From: Pratylenchus scribneri | Taxonomy: Eukaryota; Nematoda; Chromadorea; Rhabditida; Pratylenchidae | NCBI GenBank assembly: GCA_030063045.1 | Contig: JAQSEB010000245.1 | Location: 1 to 64,000 of the forward strand | Length of the DNA: 64,000 bases | Direction of reading: 5' to 3' | Shown here: piece by piece, positions 29,641 to 40,540 of the stretch | Position numbering within the stretch: the stretch's first letter is position 1 | Layout of the letters: each line of letters starts with the position of its first letter | Notes under the pieces: model-generated | Database searches by the model: none | What the model was told of the DNA's origin: nothing | Seen by the model: the letters and a program-made list of their open reading frames with translations, nothing else | Program-made: the position numbers and the translations under genes

Positions 29641-31690
29641 TTTAGTAAAATCTAAAAATATTATATAGGTTTAAAAATGAAATAAATATCTACACTCTTG
29701 TAATTTATTTGGATTTTAAAAACATATAAATCGGATTTAGATCTCTCCAAAAATTTTGAGACTCCATAAATTTCGATTTTATAAATGATTTGTTAACCAA
29801 ACAGTTTCGGTTCTCTGAAGCAGGATAAAAACTTTAAAAAATGTCTTCAATTATTAAATTATATTTTTTAAATATAGTCATATATGTATATAAACCATAA
29901 CCATAAACTACCATTATTAGTGTTTATTTTATAAATTTTTCATAAAACAGATTAATTAATTGCCGTTATCTAAAAAATTATTGACTGAAAATATTTTATT
30001 ATTACAAAAAACGAATGTGGATATAGGAGAAAAAAATTGGAATCCAAAATTAATTAATATTATCAGCTTAATAAAAATAATTAATAAATATTATTAACAG
30101 TTTTCGGAAAAACGGTTTAACCATGTGCTATCGGGTTGAGGATGGCTCAGTTCAGTCCGATTTATTCATTACTCCGGACAAAATGAGGAAAAATGAATCC
30201 CATAAAAAAAGTATGTGTTTCAACAAGCTTTTCTGCTAGCGAAATTTGCGCACTCGAATTTACCATAGAAAATTAATTTTTTAAGTGAACAATATTAGGA
30301 AATATATTTTTATTTTTTAACCATTTTTATTTTTATGCCATGATTGGGATTTATTATTTAGATATTAAATCGTCAGTTGATTTGATATTCAAAAAAGGGC
30401 AAATATTAAAAAAACCGGCAAATCTATTTTTTTGCCATAATTTTTGGCCAATTTAATTTGATAGCAATCATTAGAATCAGAATATTTTTCCCAGTCAGAG
30501 CAGGGTTGGCCGAGTTCGAGTCTAGTTACTCGCCCGTTCTGGTTTATATTATGGAAAATTTTTAAGATAAATGAAAAATGATAGCTTTTAAAATATGGAT
30601 GTGAGTAGGCAAAATTCGGGTGCGCAAAATGCCTGTGAGCTTTCTTCTCCAAAAACCATTCGAAAGTGTCAACTTTATTCAATTTTTTGCTCTTTACAGT
30701 TCTTCCTCGCCCGGGTAACTCATTATTTCGAAGTGCCTTAATATATGAAAGAAATGTTATGATCGAATTCGTCATTCTCAGTGCATTCAATTTTTTGAAA
30801 TTATATTCAACATAATTTTTATATGTACTTTTTACATAATGTTCCTTAAATTTGATCTTATTTAAAATTGAATTTTTCTGAATATTGATTAAATTGCAGT
30901 AAATTATTTTGTTATTAATGTTCAATGAAAATTAATTTTAATCCATGTTTTTATTTCGGGGATCATTTTTTTCTTCCCGACAATTACATTTCCAGCGATA
31001 GGCGCGAATAAATATCATAACAATGAACAAATTCGGTTTCTCCCATCAAAAAGTCGTCTTAAACATTTTAATAAACGATGTTTCCGGTTTCCGCTATTTT
31101 ATAAATTTATGCTTTTAAACAATTTTTAAATTTCCTATAGAACCGAAAAAATCGTTGTTTTTTGGATTCAATCCCCTGTAATAGCCGAAACCCTTTATGG
31201 ATAAGATGTCTCTAATGGCCCTTACATTTTGCTTAAACTCGCTAACGCCATTATTTTGTTTTGTTATATTATTCTTTTTTTAAAGAACACCAATCTGTTA
31301 TTCTGTTCCCGATCCAAAAAATTTATAAACCATTATTTTACTTTTCGAAAAATGTTGGAATTGGAATGAAAATACGAATGATTGTCAATTCAATAGAAAC
31401 CGCAAAAATAAAATAAAAAAAGGTGAAGTCAATTAAATAGACAAAATTCAGGGCAGATTCATTTCTTTGGTTATAATTTTTATGGCCATTTTATTTTTGA
31501 TAAATCATTTTGATTTTTGATATCAAAATGCTCTATAGAAAAAGCTTAAAAGCAAAAATGATAAAGTTTTGAAATTTTTAATTGAAGATTGAAATATTAA
31601 AAAATTTTTCCAAAATTTAGATAAAATTTGTTTTTACAAATAAATTTTCCTTCTTTAATTACAAATTAAAAAATAAATTACTCCAAATTT
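29641..31690. other. Long AT-rich stretch with no confident gene
   Basis: A possible short exon at 30122-30236 (starts ATGTGCTATCGG, 37 codons) and a minus-strand open frame at 30389-30925 are visible, but neither has a recognisable domain or good splice partners. A GAGTTCGAGTC near 30510 resembles a pol III B-box, too weak to call. Nothing else is seen. Confidence 0.35.
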
Positions 31691-31693
31691 TTA

Positions 31694-32015
31694 GGCAGTT
31701 GTGACTGCAGCCTACGGATGGGAAAAATTCCGCCTTGTGAAAAACAGCGATGGCACCGTTTCATTACGTTCAATGATTAATGGAAAATTTGTGAGCGTTG
31801 ATTTGAACCTCGGTGCCAAACTCATTGCCAACAAAGACGTGGCCAATGCCGGGGAACGATTCAATTTAATTGATATGGGCGATGGGACAGTGGCAATAAA
31901 GGCTTTGGCCAATAATAAATTTGTTTGTGCCGATTTGAGCCAAACAAATGCGCCACTAATTGCGAACAAAGATGCAGCCTATACTTGGGAACGTTTTGTT
32001 CTGGTGAATTATTGA
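31694..32015 (+). CDS. Orphan exon encoding a fascin-like beta-trefoil domain
   Basis: An acceptor TTTTTAG precedes an open exon of about 107 codons ending at TGA 32013-32015. It contains two copies of a trefoil-type repeat: WEKFRLV.N.DGTVSLRS..NGK.V and ERFNLIDMGDGTVAIKA..NNKFVCAD, each followed by a LIANKD...WERF turn. Such fascin/actin-crosslinking-like domains occur as carbohydrate-binding appendages in bacterial and some eukaryotic secreted enzymes. No upstream exon was found within 2 kb, so the gene is partial here or a fragment. Its unusually high coding GC against AT-rich surroundings fits possible lateral origin (inference). Confidence 0.55.
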
Positions 32016-32941
32016 ATTTAATGAATTGATTGAATTTTGAGGAAAATTCATTTTTTATTCTACTTGATTAATTCCATATTTTATACCTTTTTCTAATATT
32101 TTAAAATTCAATATTTTTTATTAATGATAATATTTTTGTCCTCTTCTCCACCCATAAAAATAATATTATTTTTATTTTTTATATGATTTATTGTATTTGT
32201 CAAATTTTGTAAATAACATACTATTGTACAATAAATTGCCTGTATTTAAAGTTATAAAAACTGCATTGATAAAATATATTTTTTGGACATATTGGTAATG
32301 GGCAGGAAAGTTTTATGATAAATTTAAAGAAAAAAAATTAAAAATAACACTCATTTTTAGCAAAATGCAATATTTGATGATCTTATTAGCTCATACATTT
32401 TTTTTCACAATATCCATAATTTTTCAATTTAAATCTAAAATATTTTTTATCTTGTTTAGATAATTTTTTTGTTAAATTTAATACTTCTTTTTGTTTATAA
32501 TTTAATTTGTCTATTAATTTTTCATTTTATTTAATCCATTTCATAAGAATATTAATAAGAGGACATCAGACAAATTTAAAATAATTATTTACTTTTAATT
32601 CTTTATTTGAGTGGGTTCGAAAATTTCTGAAGTGGAAATTTTGATTGATTTGGGTGCGCGAATTTTGGAGAATCGTCGATTGAACCCAATAACATGTTTT
32701 TTTACTTTAAATACCCATTTTTTGATGCCTAATAGGCAATTTTTCTCATAATATTTTCTTTTTATGAATAATTTCCAAAATTTATAACAAAATGAATGCT
32801 AAAATTTAATTCTTATTTGCTATAGAGAATTTAATTAAATGAATATTTTTGTATTTTCCATTTTCTTTATCGCCGTTTTCTGGTTTAATGTCAGTTTGAT
32901 TTAAAAAAATTAATTTCTCATAATTACATTTTATTATATAG

Positions 32942-33132
32942 AAGGCTGAAAATGCTCCGGCTATTTTCCCTAGATCTGTTCCAATTGGACGAGCATTTGA
33001 AAAAGCTATTATCGAAATCCGTGAAAATGAACGCAACTTGGCCTATTCATCAAAATCAATCCACAACAATTTGCTCAATGTGTTTTTGTCGGTGGTGGCG
33101 ATAAATGGTGCAATTTTTTGGCTGATATTTTG
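32942..33132 (+). CDS. Last exon of an unknown protein with a C-terminal membrane helix
   Basis: Acceptor TATATAG at 32935-32941 opens a frame of about 63 codons with an amphipathic basic/acidic helix (RAFEKAIIEIRENERN) and a terminal hydrophobic helix (LLNVFLSVVAINGAIFWLIF) ending at TGA. A second candidate exon of the same gene is 32611-32695 (SEVEILIDLGARILENRR). The ending suggests a tail-anchored membrane protein. The family is not recognised. Confidence 0.4.
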
Positions 33133-33499
33133 ATTATTGGAATAACAATGTGATGTTTTCAACAAATTTGAATAAAAATTCATCACAATGACGGCTGTAT
33201 TTGAGTGTTAGGTTTAATTCGAAAAGATAATTTAAAATTAAAAAATAGAGATCGACCAATAAAATAGGATTTTGATTTTGAGGATTTTTCATCTATTTTC
33301 TGCGGGGGAATATAAAATTAAATAAAGAATACAAACGAATCTCGATGAAATGAAATATGGATACTCGAATTATTAGCACAAATTAATTCCAGGTGATTAA
33401 TTTGTATATTTAATTTGAATTAATTGTTACAATTCGAATAATTTTTATTATCAACAATTTTCAATCCATTTGTGAATATGATTATATAAATAATTCATT

Positions 33500-33735
33500 T
33501 CTCTCTTTCATTTAACCCTTTTTGTTAGATTTTTTTGAACAGCACCATCTATGAATTTTGAAAAGAAATTAGGACCAGCACCATCTAATAATTTAAAAAA
33601 AATTAGGAAAAAATGTAAATTTGGTAACTGGGGCCAACAATAGCAACAACATTTATGGGATTCGAACCCACTGATGAACTGGCCTAAAATTAAAAAAAAT
33701 TGCAAAATGTGTTGCTACTTTCTTACTCCAATTGA
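33500..33735 (-). mobile_element. Candidate tRNA-derived SINE (minus strand)
   Basis: Read on the minus strand, GGGTTCGAATCCC (33669-33657) is a perfect pol III B-box; TAGCAACACA about 50 bases earlier is an A-box-like sequence. Downstream lies a body with a duplicated AGATGGTGCTG (near 33586 and 33550). No clear tail or target duplication was found. Confidence 0.35.
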
Positions 33736-34706
33736 TGCGCTTGCTCTCACTTCCATAATTTCATTGAAAGTCTCATAATTGTATAGTATTCTATGCGTAA
33801 CAATTCTCGCCTGTAGATAATAATTTCCGCCGTTTATGTCTTTACTAAATATAAAATCGGATTTAAATTATAAAAGAAATTTAGAACAATTCCACAATGA
33901 TGTCGCCGTGTTCAAAATGGAACTGAAAAAGGAATTCACATAAAAAAAGATTTTACTTTAAGAATAGGAGAAAAAGGTTTTATTACATCTAATTTGATGC
34001 TTTTTTTATCTTTTACATTTTATATGTATATGTTATTCAGAATATTGACAATTTCTTATCTTTGAAAATCATACATTGCATTTAGCCACATTTTCAATAT
34101 TCTGCGTATCATATATATAAGGAAATAATTTGAATGGGTAAGCAAATTTTGCCCAAAATGCACCTAAAAATCACTATTTCTTTACTCAAACATACATGAG
34201 CTATTTCATCCGCGTTAAATTTGAAACTTAAATTATAGCTGGTAACCTCTCCTATAATAAATAAAATATGTACAAATTATAAAAAAATAAAAAATTTATA
34301 ACCAGTTCCATTGAATTTGATAGGCACGGGGCACGGCTAAAATTTTGGCAAAAAGAGTGGCAATGAAGAAGATTTATCCATTCTTTTTTTGGAATCGATT
34401 TGGAATATTTTTATTGACCAATTTTATCTTGAGGGATTTGAGAAAATTCTTCATTTTATAATGGGAAAACTAGATATATAATTCACAAAAAACAAAAATT
34501 GCTATTAGATTAATAAATAGAATTAGTATAAAATCGGCCTCGGTTTGCTAAAATTTAATTTCACTAAAGAAGCTACTGACTGATGAGGAAGAAGTTAACG
34601 ATGATCTTATTGCTTCGAATATATAAATTAGGCAATACATTTATCGGTCTTCTTTTAGGCAATGTGGAAGGCGATTATGAGTCAAAAATAATATGGATGG
34701 ACTAAA
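33736..34706. other. AT-rich intergenic stretch
   Basis: No gene, RNA or clear repeat is seen. Short scattered frames have no splice support. Confidence 0.4.
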
Positions 34707-35380
34707 GGTGGTCCGACAATTCGCCAGTGCGACAATTCGGCAGTGAGACAATTCGGCAGTACGACAATTCGCGACAATTCGGCAGTGATTTTTTTTGTTA
34801 AATAAATATGTATTTAGGGGCAATCGATGATGGGGAATCCGAATATGATATTATTTTTTTAATAAAATAATTTTTTAAACCATTTCCGTTATACAAACCG
34901 GTTTGAAAAAATTTGAACTTTAGTATTTTGGGTTATATTATTATATATCAATCGACGCGTCTTAACGAGCTGATCGCGAATATGCCATTGGTTTCGCATA
35001 AAACCTAAAATTATAAAAGTTATGATAATTTTAGTCATGAAATTACTAGTTTATGCAAATTTAAGGTCATAACTTTTTTATTTTTGGGTTTTATGCGAAA
35101 CCAATGGCAGATTCGCGATCAGCTCGCCAAGACGCGTCGATTCATGTATAATATGTCCCAAAATACCAAAGTTCAATTTTTCGAAACCGGTTTGCAAACC
35201 TATACCGGTTCAGCCAATGAAGATAATGAAAAACTAATGCCAAATTCGGATTCCCCATCATCGATTGCCCTTAAATACATATTTATTTAACAAAAAAATC
35301 ACTGCCGAATTGTCGCGAATTGTCGTACTGCCGAATTGACTCACTGCCGAATTGTCGCACTGCCGAATTGTCATGGAACC
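34707..35380. mobile_element. Palindromic element C with 8-bp flanking duplication (hAT-like foldback)
   Basis: The termini GGTGGTCCGACAATTCG and its imperfect inverse bound a near-perfect palindrome. Each arm has four to five copies of GACAATTCGGCAGT, then TGTATTTAGGGGCAATCGAT and a core containing CGACGCGTCT. Eight-base GGACTAAA occurs at 34699-34706 and 35381-35388, as a target duplication would; 8 bp is typical of hAT transposons. Non-coding. The inner about 430 bp resemble element B while the outer arms differ. Confidence 0.8.
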
Positions 35381-35799
35381 GGACTAAATATATTTTTGTT
35401 AAAGATATGGGAAGAAAGGTGCTAAATAAGTGTCGATTACACAATTGCACAAATATTGGCCATCCAAAATTATATTAAGATGGAAATAAAGTGCCCCATT
35501 CTATTTTTTTAGAAATTAAACAATATTCAAGTAATTCTCCACAAAATTTCTAAAAGCAAAATTTAAATTTTTTTTTTAAATGTTTTAATTTCCCTTTTTT
35601 ATATAAACTTTCTAAATTAATTTTAATTCTAAATTTTACATAAATTTTGGCGATAATTTTGGCTGTAGTTTGAGCAACTTAAATATAATTTTTAGGAAAT
35701 ATTCGACGAAGAAATACTTATTCTTTTATTCGGATATTGAAAGAATATATTGAGGGTATATGGGTATTGATATTGATGTGATTGAAACATTTTATGGAT

Positions 35800-36665
35800 A
35801 AATACGATATTAGAAAAATTTTCAAAAAAATGATTTCAAATTTTTAAAGAGTTGATACTTGTAGTATTTTTTATGAAGATTCTGAATCTGAAAACGAAAA
35901 TTCAATATCTTCAAAAATTGGCGAGTTATGGACATGTGCCCTATCGTCAACTCAAAATATACTTAGTTAGGTAAAAAATACGATTTCTTGAAAAAAATAT
36001 ATACAATTGCCCTTATTCTTATATATTATTATTTTTCCAATATTAAACTATATTTTTTCCCAAAAAATTAGAAGATTTGTTTAAAAAATTTTAAGAGATA
36101 TGGCCATCCGTCAAGTTGACCCCCAAAATATACTGCGTCATAAATTCGATAATAGAAAAATTTTCAAAAAAATGATCTTAATTTTTTAAAAAGTTGATTC
36201 TAGTAGTATTTTTTATGTAGATTCTGAATCTGTAAAAGAAAATTCAATATCTTCAAAAATTGGCGAGTTATGGCCTTCCGTCGATTTGACCCTCAAATAT
36301 GATCCCCAAAATATACTTAGTTAGGTAAAAAATACGATTTCTTGAAAAAAATACATACAATTGCCCTTATTCTTATATATTATTATTTTTCCAATATTAT
36401 ACTATATTTTTTCCCAAAAAATTAGAAGATTTGTTTAAAAAATTTTAAGAGATATGGCCATCCGTCAAGTTGACCCCCAAAATATACTGCGTCATAAATT
36501 CGATAATAGAAAAATTTTCAAAAAAATGATCTTAATTTTTTAAAAAGTTGATTCTAGTAGTATTTTTTATGTAGATTCTGAATCTGTAAACGAAAATTCA
36601 ATATCTTCAAAAATTGGCGAATTATGGCCTTCCGTCGATTTGACCCTCAAATATAACCCTCAAAA
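35800..36665 (+). repeat. Tandem repeat, period 354 bp, about 2.4 copies
   Basis: The block TTAGTTAGGTAAAAAATACG starts at 35963 and again at 36317. The block ATTCTGAATCTG...TCTTCAAAAATTGGCGA occurs three times (near 35878, 36230 and 36584). Units differ by few bases. The phrase (T)TCCGTCGATTTGACCC suggests a satellite-like repeat; no coding content. Confidence 0.85.
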
Positions 36666-36804
36666 TATACCTATAATAATTTTTAGGAATCTTCGAAAAA
36701 GAATTTATTTTAATTAAATTTCTGCCATATGCTTTTTCGATATGATCAATGAATTAACAAATTTTGTGCCATTTTTACATTATTTAGCCCTTTAGCCAAT
36801 TTCA

Positions 36805-37418
36805 TTGCTTAAATGTTTCATATTTGATTGGTGGGATTTATTCTCATCAATGACAATGGTTTATCAGTTGCTTTTTGCCATTTCATTGGATCGTTTGCTA
36901 TGTTTACTTTTTCCAATTTGGTACCAAAATCAACTTCATTCAAATTTTTCGCGGCGAATTTCTTTAATCTGTTACATTTTTACCAGTATTCTACATACCG
37001 TTTATATTATTCAAATTAATTTTCATTATGTTTGCAGCATCCGGATAGGTATAAAAAATATTTATATTTTTGAGGCTAAAAATTAAACAATTTAATAACA
37101 TTTTTTATAAGATTGGTATTTTGTGCTTTGACTGATTTTTCTCCAAAACTTAATGACCAAAATCTGTGAAAATATGAAATATATGCATTTTATTACCATG
37201 CCATTGGCATACAAATTTCCACAATGATTTGCTATATTTTAATGTGGTTTCTGATTAAAAGTTTGTGTGAGACTTTCTTTCATATATAATAAATATAATA
37301 TACATTTTAATTTAATTTTTAGTTGGTTATAACAATTCTAAATCAATGGCAATTATGCGATCACTCTTTGTCATCACTTTGGTCACTGTTTTATTATGGC
37401 TGATCGTTAAAAAGTAGA
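36805..37418 (+). pseudogene. Remnant of a nematode srsx-like serpentine receptor
   Basis: The exon at about 36800-37040 encodes a third membrane helix with the family Asp-Arg signature (LLFAISLDRLLCLLFPIWY) and a fourth helix. A second piece at 37330-37418 encodes a helix (MRSLFVITLVTVLLWLI) but ends in a stop directly after it. Helices 1-2 and 7 are not found nearby. These receptors detect chemical signals in sensory neurons. The short, stop-limited pieces indicate a broken gene or a gene with unseen exons. Confidence 0.5.
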
Positions 37419-38897
37419 AGGAATTCTATAAATTCAAAAATAAAAAAAGAGAAATAAAAATCTTAAAAATTTAATTATTCAAATTTTTCACTTGACCAAA
37501 AATATATTTCTATTTGAATTTTTCGCTTTTGATAAATTTCGATTTTCACTCTTTTTATGCAAATTATTTTATTTAAATTGCTCAAATTCATATCAAACGA
37601 AACTTTATTTTTCGATCATCCATACATTTTTTGCATTGAAAAATAATCTAATTAAAAATTGGCAATAAATTCGTAGGAGATTATTTTGCACATCAACTAG
37701 GTGAGCGAGAATTGTTTACAAATATTATTATTAAATTTCATATGAGAGAAAGAGGGATTTAATTTTCAACAGTTAACTAATAACTATACATGTGGACATT
37801 CGCTGAAAATGAACAATAAAATTAATACTAATAATGTACATCTCATTCGCTAAATAATTGTGTAGAATGATCCCCTCATTTTTGCGTGTTTTTCGCTATT
37901 TGCGGGGATTTACATTTAATTAAAAATGAATGATCTGTGTTTTCCATTTGCTAAACAAATGAATAAGAATAATTCGCCGAATAGAAGTTACATTTCATCC
38001 ATGTTTTTTGACCCTTTTAATTTATTCCATTCCCATTCCTCACATTTTACTCCTATTTAAGCCGTCGATTTCCTCCCACAAATTCTCCAAATCATTTTAT
38101 AAAAATTCTAATTTGATATACCAAAACCAACTGCCAGTGGCTATTTGGCTGAATAATTTGATAATAAATTCTATTTTGGACACAACATAATAATCATACA
38201 AGATCATCCTCCCCTCCTCTCTACTGCGCATTAATTCACTGAATTGGAGGGGCAAAAGGGGAGGATTACACCCCGCCGACCAATTCAAAATCTCCGCTGT
38301 TGACAATTTCCACAAATTGTACAATTTTCACTATAAAAACAAACCTCCCCGGGGGGATTGTGCGTCATTGCCCATTGCTGATCGCCGCAAAAATATTTGT
38401 CAACTGCCCAAATAACAAAGGGACGAATGCGCCAATTTGCCCATAAAAATAGCTCTAAAAAGGAGAAAAGTTGAAAACATCCATTCGCCATTTTGAGGCT
38501 TTTCAGTTCCTTTTATGCCCTCTGATTCATCATATTTGTTAGTCTGTTCTCTGCTGGTATATAAGCCCATTTAATGCTTATTGGGAAATTATTTTTCTTA
38601 TTTAATTAAAGAATAAATAATTTTTCAATCCCTCTAATAAGCCAATATTTATTCACCCAAATTTGTTCCATAGCCAACTTTTCGCTATTTACAATAATTT
38701 ATTAAGAATAAGCAAGCTTTGTTGATTTTAGTATCAAATTAACAAAAACAAATACATCACAATTAGTTCAATTCTTTGGGAATTATCATAAACAGTGTCA
38801 AATTGGGCTGTTCCGTTTATAAAATTTATTTATTTATTAAGAAATTCAATTCATTCAAACAGCTTTACTAACCAATTAATTCCCATAAACAACTGAC
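37419..38897. other. Intergenic; probable promoter region of the next gene at its right end
   Basis: No coding feature is supported. The stretch 38180-38480 is GC-richer, with short pyrimidine/purine inversions (CTCCCCTCCTC near 38209 facing GGAGGGGCAAAAGGGGAGGA near 38246) that could form a hairpin. The sequence just before 38898 is AT-rich with no clear TATA box. Confidence 0.35.
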
Positions 38898-39549
38898 ATG
38901 CGATCCTTCATCCCATTGTGCGCAATATTACTTTTGGTGTTCATCACAATGAACAGGTAAAGAATATATGTTTTTATTCTCTTTAATCTGAGATTAAATT
39001 TGTTATATTTACTGAAAATAAACTTCAATAATTCCAAAACGTATTTTCGAAATCTAATTAGTTTGATATTAATTTACATGGAAAAAAGAAAAATTAAAAT
39101 TAATAACGAATTTAGCTGAATCATCTAAAATTCAAGCAAATTAATTAATCTTATATAGAATATTATATTTTAAAAACTGTGTTAATTTTTCCAGTCAAGT
39201 CTCGGCTGACTGCCCATTTGTATTCACTCCATGTGCGCGTATGAATGACTGGGGCGGAGTTGGCCGTGAAATTGCCGATAAATAGTAATAAAATAAAAAA
39301 TTATTTCTATTTTAATATATAATATTAATTAATAGCAATGATAGAATATAGTGGAGATATAGAAAATATAATAGAAGAAGAATTATCTTTAAATAAATTT
39401 AAAGTTGCTACGCGGCATGCCAATTGAAGAATTGTGCCAACAATAAATGCGTAATGAGCACCGAAGATGGATGCCGTCGCCCGGTTTGCACTTGTTCGCG
39501 ATGTGCCAACGGAGGAGTGATCAAAATTGGAGTGGGCAAAGGAAAATAA
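38898..39549 (+). CDS. Small secreted Cys-rich peptide
   Basis: Three exons, 38898-38956, 39195-39284 and 39405-39549, join in phase. They encode about 97 residues: a signal peptide (hydrophobic PLCAILLLVFITM), likely cut before DCPF, then a mature chain of about 75 residues with ten cysteines (including CYAAC, CANNKC and a terminal CTCSRC) and a Gly/Lys tail. Even cysteine number and small size fit a disulphide-knotted secreted peptide; the spacing is not one I can assign to ShK, defensin or inhibitor families. It may be an effector or antimicrobial peptide (inference). Confidence 0.7.
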
Positions 39550-39739
39550 TTCATCAATCGGATGAGAAGTGATGAATAAATATTTATGGATGAGAGGAGA
39601 AGAAATGATAAATATTTATTACTCTAAAAACTATTAATTTATTGATATTTATTCTTATTGACAATTTTCATAAATTGAAATGACATATTCCCTTCGGAAA
39701 TTTTAAATAAAATATTTCATCATCATTTGATATGGGAAA

Positions 39740-40420
39740 ATATTGCTTATTACAAATTACAATAATAATTTTTATCAAATAGAAAAGTAATCCACTGTGC
39801 TCATAAGCTTTTGACTGAGTTAATAATATTCATTAATTATTGCTCTTAGTCCTAATCTGGGATTTGAGTTGTTTATTGCAAGAACGCGACCTCTAGACTC
39901 TCACCATGGGCTTTTACTATAGGTCTAACATAAGCCCCAAGTGGCCCAATAAACGATAGAAGGATAAGGGAAAACCTCAACTTTAAATTATTCTTTATTA
40001 ATTGTGCGGAAAATGTGATAAATGTTAAGGGAAAAAGCATAAGGAGAGAAAAAAGGGTGGGTTTAAAAAGGTATATTGAGGAAATATTTGATTGATAGAG
40101 CGTGAAGGGGGGGGGGGCAATTTGTGGGGATACAGTAGGAAAATAGAAAGGCCTTTATTGTTAGGTATTGTTGGCATTGCCATTGACAATTATCTTCTTC
40201 AAATATCCTTTTAAGCAAATAAAAAATATTTTTGTACTGAAAATGAAATTGCTATAAATTTATTCATCTACTATTCATTGGATGTATATTATATCGGGCT
40301 GTTTCGTTTTAATATTTTGGTAAATTTGAGCAAATAAATTATGTTAAATTTATGCCGAATTCCTCTAGAAATTCTTTTAAAGCTTCAACTAAAAATTGTT
40401 AAAAATAAAAAATTTATTAA
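39740..40420 (+). repeat. Duplicated upstream region of the secreted-protein tandem pair (copy A side)
   Basis: Segments here recur at 47500-48050 in the same order: the AAACCTCAACTTT/AAACTCCACTTTT block, ATTGAGG(A/C)AATATTTGATTG, TACAGTAGGAAAATAGAAA, and a perfect stretch around TTATGTTAAATTTATGCCG. The duplication unit therefore included promoter sequence. A run of 11 G lies near 40107. Confidence 0.7.
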
Positions 40421-40540
40421 TTGAAAATTAAAATTCATTGCTTTCATTCTGTCGTGGCTATTCTTTTATTGCCAAATAAAAATCTATTTCTCTCAATTTT
40501 CATTGACACAAAAATCAAAAAAAAAATAATTTCGTTCAAA

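Noticed and set aside
30389..30925. 178-codon minus-strand ORF
   Set aside because: AT-rich, no domain, no splice partners, and coding-like composition only near a tRNA-like repeat fragment.
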